From the NCBI GenBank assembly GCA_041391965.1, contig JAWKMZ010000004.1:186001-250000 (forward strand): a stretch of DNA of 64,000 bases, given 5' to 3'. Under the pieces are notes generated by a model. It worked only from the letters and a program-made list of their open reading frames with translations, was not told where the DNA came from and searched no databases. Both the position numbers and the translations under genes were made by a program. Origin of the DNA: JAWKMZ01 sp041391965. GTDB taxonomy: Bacteria > Bacteroidota > Bacteroidia > Flavobacteriales > Flavobacteriaceae. Below, piece after piece: positions 60,768 to 64,000 of this stretch; the first letter of the stretch is position 1; each line of letters opens with the position of its first letter.

Positions 60768-61779
60768 TTACGTTTCTGGTTTTTTGTCCATACCATTCCA
60801 AGGCTAAAACAATTAAAATTCCTATGACAATATAAGTAATTGCCAGATAAGTTTCACTATCTAAATTTGGAATAAATCGTTTATAATTAGCAACTACTTG
60901 TTTTCCAGTAGAATCAATTAAAATAGTACCTGCGTTATTGGTTTTGTAAATGGTCTCTTTCCAAGGCCAAACAACACCTAACGAACCTATAATAAACCCA
61001 ATGATGGCTGAGGTTGTAATACTTTTGTAGCGTTTTAAAATATAATTCAAAATATGTGAAAATGTGACCAAACCAGTTACAGAGCCTAAGGTAAAAATTG
61101 CTAAAACTTTAAGCATTCGTAAGCGTTCAGAATGGTGTATAAAGCTAAAATCGCCTACAATTATTTCATAAAAAGTGTCAGAAAGTGCGTTGACAGCATC
61201 TACAAGTAGTAGCACATAATTGCCTAATAAAATGAGGATGAAAGAACCCGAAAATCCTGGAAGTGTCATTCCAGAAACACTAATAATGCCACAGAAAAAC
61301 ACAAACCAAAGGTTGTCATTTTCTTTAGCAGGATCTAAAAAACTGATGCCAATTCCGAGGATAATTCCAAGTGAAAGTGTTATAATGGTTTTGTAATTCC
61401 AGTCTTTAAAATCTTTGTTGATGTAGTAGATGGAACCTATAATCATTCCAAAAAACAAACTCCAAACGTAGAGTTCATAATGTATCAAAACATAGTCTAA
61501 AACTTTTGAAATACTGAAGTAGCTTACAATCATTCCGAGAAAAAGTAAGCCTAAAAAGCGACCATTAATATAGTTGAAAAAACTTTTGAAACGACCATTA
61601 AATAAGAGTTTAAACGCCGTTTTGTTGACTTTTTGAAGAGAGTAAATAAATTCTTCATAAAATCCTGCAACAAAGGCAACCACACCACCAGAAACACCAG
61701 GAACTTTATTGGCAGCTCCCATACTTAATCCTTTGATGATTAAAAAAAGCCGATCAGTAAAGGTTCGTGTGCTTTGCAT
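60760..61779 (-). CDS. DUF368 (PopT-type) membrane protein, copy 2
   Basis: This 339-residue protein has about nine hydrophobic segments. The DUF368 signature appears early as GLSMGAANKVPGVSGGVVAFVAGFYEEF and is repeated in the middle as ISVSGMTLPGFSGSFILILLG (described here by position: about 14-41 and 166-186). DUF368 proteins have been shown to return undecaprenyl phosphate across the membrane in other bacteria. It begins one base after copy 1 and overlaps aroE at its end. Confidence 0.87.
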   Translation of the reverse strand: MQSTRTFTDRLFLIIKGLSMGAANKVPGVSGGVVAFVAGFYEEFIYSLQKVNKTAFKLLFNGRFKSFFNYINGRFLGLLFLGMIVSYFSISKVLDYVLIHYELYVWSLFFGMIIGSIYYINKDFKDWNYKTIITLSLGIILGIGISFLDPAKENDNLWFVFFCGIISVSGMTLPGFSGSFILILLGNYVLLLVDAVNALSDTFYEIIVGDFSFIHHSERLRMLKVLAIFTLGSVTGLVTFSHILNYILKRYKSITTSAIIGFIIGSLGVVWPWKETIYKTNNAGTILIDSTGKQVVANYKRFIPNLDSETYLAITYIVIGILIVLALEWYGQKTRNVNV

Positions 61780-61780
61780 C

Positions 61781-62701
61781 TTATTGTTTTTTGGAGCCTA
61801 TTTTTTCGAGTATGAAAATAGTTAAAAACCCTACAACCATCAAGATAATTGCATAAGTAAGTTGTGGATTGCCTTCATAAGCAAAAGGTGAAATGCTTTT
61901 TTCTAACAAAGGAATTTGAATCCCTTCGGAATTGGTTCGCCATGTTAAGACCTCTTTCCAAGGCCATATTTTATTAAGTGAGCCAAAAATAAAACCAGTC
62001 AAAATAGCTAAAGTTATATTGTGGTAGTGTTTGAAAAGCCATTTTAAAACGTGGCTAAAACTCAGTAAACCAATAAGTGCACCTAAAGCAAAAATGCCAA
62101 TTTTTTTAAAATCAAAATCATGTAGCGCATCACTTAAAGTTTTGTAAGCGCCCAAAATAACTAAAATGAAAGACCCTGAAATACCAGGTAAAATCATAGC
62201 ACAAATAGCCAAAGCACCTGCAAAAAACAAAAATAACGGATGGCTATTATTGGTCATTGAAGGCAGTGACGTGATATAATAGGCTACAAATGCACCAAAA
62301 ATTAATGCAAGAATGGCAGCAAAATTCCAACGTTTTATTTGTTTGCCAACAAAAAAGAGGCTTGCAATGATAAGTCCAAAAAAGAAAGACCAAATGAGCA
62401 CAGGATGGTATTCAATTAGGTATTTTGCTAATCGCATAAAAGACACAAAACTAATGATGATTCCTGTTAATAATGCTACTAAAAAAGAGCCGTTGAGTTG
62501 TGTCCAAAATGCTTTAAAACCTTTGTTTTTGAACGTTTTAAATAAATTAAAATTGACACCACTAATGGTTGTTACAAGTTCTTCATATATACCAGAAATA
62601 AAGGCAATGGTACCACCAGAAACACCTGGAACCGCATCGGCAGCTCCCATAGCAATCCCTTTAAGTGAAATGATAAAGTAATCTAAAAAGCGTCTTTGCA
62701 T
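61781..62701 (-). CDS. DUF368 (PopT-type) membrane protein, copy 1
   Basis: This 306-residue protein has the same architecture as copy 2. The N-terminal signature is GIAMGAADAVPGVSGGTIAF (about 14-33) and the second is AICAMILPGISGSFILVILG (about 165-185). The paired PGxSG motifs reflect an inverted internal repeat. Copy 2 differs in having an added loop (about residues 285-310) before the last helix. Both may transport the same lipid carrier or form a heteromer. The gap to the TPR gene upstream is 39 bases. Confidence 0.87.
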   Translation of the reverse strand: MQRRFLDYFIISLKGIAMGAADAVPGVSGGTIAFISGIYEELVTTISGVNFNLFKTFKNKGFKAFWTQLNGSFLVALLTGIIISFVSFMRLAKYLIEYHPVLIWSFFFGLIIASLFFVGKQIKRWNFAAILALIFGAFVAYYITSLPSMTNNSHPLFLFFAGALAICAMILPGISGSFILVILGAYKTLSDALHDFDFKKIGIFALGALIGLLSFSHVLKWLFKHYHNITLAILTGFIFGSLNKIWPWKEVLTWRTNSEGIQIPLLEKSISPFAYEGNPQLTYAIILMVVGFLTIFILEKIGSKKQ

Positions 62702-62740
62702 TTTTTATAATTAAAATAAGAAATGTAAAGATATATAAAT

Positions 62741-64000
62741 TTAGTTGGACGGTTTTTTAGAATTTAAAATAATGTCCTTAATCAGTTTTTGATTGGTAAT
62801 TAAAGGAAAAAGTTCTTCTAAAACAAAATCGAGTTCTGCATTTAAAAGCAATCCGTTTTTAAGATGGTACTGACCTTTTTCTGATTCTAATAAAGTAAAA
62901 TAAATACCCGCTAAACGGTATTCGATATCAGCTGTTTCAGGATGAAATTCTGCGGCTTGAATTAAGTTTAAGGCTGCGGCTTCAAACTCTCCTAAATCAA
63001 TTAAAATATCAGCTCTTGCTAACCAAGTGCTCAATTCATAATTTCCTAAGTCTAAAGTTTTTTTATAACCTCTTTCAGCTTCTTCTATAAAATTTAAACG
63101 ATGATTGATTTGCGCATACAATTTCCAATAATGGACATTGTCAAAATCAATATTTAGCGCTTTATTGATGTAATAAAGGGCTTTTTGGTAATTTTTTTTC
63201 TTATTGTAAAATTTGGTAATGGCAATCCAGCCTTTATCTAACAATGGGTCTTCATGGACGGTTTTGTAAAAATACTGAACGGCTAAATCGTCTAAACCTA
63301 ATTTTTCATAGCAGTTACCAATGCGCAACAAAGCAAATGAGGTTGGTTCATCCAACGCTAAAGTAATGGCGTAATTCTCAATAGCTTCGTTATATTTTTT
63401 TAGTTTTTCTAAAACTTTGCCTTTTTCTAAATAGGCACCAACAAAATTTTCATCAGAAATGATAGCAAAATCATAGGCTGCAATTGCTTTTGTATGTTCT
63501 TTTAAAATAAAATATTGTTTACCCAATTGATGCCAAGCTACTTCACAGTAAGGATTGCTGTCTAAATAGTGGTTTAAAAAATCGACGGCTTCAGTGTGTA
63601 ATTCTAAAAAATCAAAACAGTAAATGATGTTGTAAAGTGCTGAATAATCTTCCATATCCAACTCTAAGCATTTTATAAAGTAATCTTTGGCAGGTTTAAA
63701 TTGATCCATAAACAAATACTCCATACCAATAAGTGCGTACAAATCAGCTTCATCTTCATCGTTATCAGAAAGTTTTAGCGCAATTTTAAGGGTTTCAATT
63801 GCTTTGTCATGCTCATCTCTTTTTGAAAGAATACTTGCTTTTTGAATGTAAATTTCTTCATTTGAAGGTTCAATGACATAAAGGGCGTCTAACATTTTAT
63901 CAGCTTCTTGCAACTTGTCTTCTATCACGTAAATCTCTACTTGAAACAATTTGAGTGTAACAGAGGTTGGATGTTGTTCTAACCCCATTTTGATGGCTTT
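62741..64000 (-). CDS. Tetratricopeptide-repeat protein (5' end outside the window)
   Basis: The frame runs off the right edge; 419 codons are visible. At least nine TPR units can be counted, for example AEADxxxxLG-type helices in PFCEVAWHQLGKQY-like and FVGAYLEKGKVLEKLKKYNE steps, each with the W/Y-L-G-Y-A-P spacing. No catalytic domain, signal or membrane segment is seen in this part. The protein probably serves as a scaffold. The first internal ATG (63988) is not the start, since the frame continues upstream. Confidence 0.8.
   Translation of the reverse strand, partial: KAIKMGLEQHPTSVTLKLFQVEIYVIEDKLQEADKMLDALYVIEPSNEEIYIQKASILSKRDEHDKAIETLKIALKLSDNDEDEADLYALIGMEYLFMDQFKPAKDYFIKCLELDMEDYSALYNIIYCFDFLELHTEAVDFLNHYLDSNPYCEVAWHQLGKQYFILKEHTKAIAAYDFAIISDENFVGAYLEKGKVLEKLKKYNEAIENYAITLALDEPTSFALLRIGNCYEKLGLDDLAVQYFYKTVHEDPLLDKGWIAITKFYNKKKNYQKALYYINKALNIDFDNVHYWKLYAQINHRLNFIEEAERGYKKTLDLGNYELSTWLARADILIDLGEFEAAALNLIQAAEFHPETADIEYRLAGIYFTLLESEKGQYHLKNGLLLNAELDFVLEELFPLITNQKLIKDIILNSKKPSN

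Noticed and set aside
62313..62681. 122-residue plus-strand frame opposite DUF368 copy 1
   Set aside because: Antisense to a conserved membrane protein, with no family features.

Overview
The window comes from a low-GC member of the Flavobacteriaceae (Bacteroidota). Direct signs are the Bacteroidota -7 promoter element TAnnTTTG in front of many genes, type IX secretion (T9SS) sorting domains of both the short A-type and the gliding-associated B-type, HisKA_2/LytTR signalling, DUF5606, DUF349 and DUF368 genes, and a core gene order (dapD, ruvX, def, DUF5606, mazG) that I associate with this family. I recognise no tRNA, rRNA, transposase, prophage or CRISPR array. Genus cannot be fixed by eye.

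Layout. 1-5919 (+): end of an ABC ATPase and its ABC-2 permease, an MscS channel, an NtrC-like regulator without a DNA-binding domain, a PPK2 polyphosphate kinase and a secreted M28 peptidase. 5989-14529 (-): ten consecutive paralogues of a single-pass membrane protein family (DUF6090), with nearly invariant 5' ends, divergent 3' ends and a ~120 bp structured leader repeated in front of four of them. This is the most unusual part of the window. 14654-17260 (-): amino-acid permease, TerB-like protein and NAD-dependent epimerase. 17569-21605 (-): two secreted proteins and a TPR histidine kinase/LytTR regulator pair. 21737-29358: T9SS cargo protein, lysA, sucC, DUF1456, secreted esterase, TerB-like protein and uvrB. 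29458-29625: a non-coding 21-bp tandem repeat array. 29680-42339 (-): four large T9SS-exported proteins built from different numbers of one ~90-residue repeat. 42367-44122 (-): ABC transporter.

45229-52315 (-) is probably one operon running from dapD through LicD-like, LicC-like, CDP-glycerol-transferase-like and GT2 genes (a surface-glycan decoration set) to tsaC, cca and ctaA. 52570-55911 (+) carries ruvX, a small T9SS protein, def, DUF5606 and mazG. 56322-57644 (+) holds two lipoprotein paralogues with near-identical leaders, followed by an orphan T9SS tail fragment. 57863-64000 (-) has DUF349, aroE, two DUF368 (PopT-type) transporters and the 3' part of a TPR gene that runs off the window.

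How it fits together. Much of the accessory content concerns the cell envelope: exported adhesin-like proteins, surface glycan decoration, lipid-carrier recycling and a periplasm-facing paralogue array. Three groups (the DUF6090 array, the T9SS repeat proteins and the lipoprotein pair) show the same theme of a fixed targeting module joined to a diversified body. Several gene starts were moved downstream of the longest open frame because the upstream TTG or GTG lies inside a -7 promoter element.
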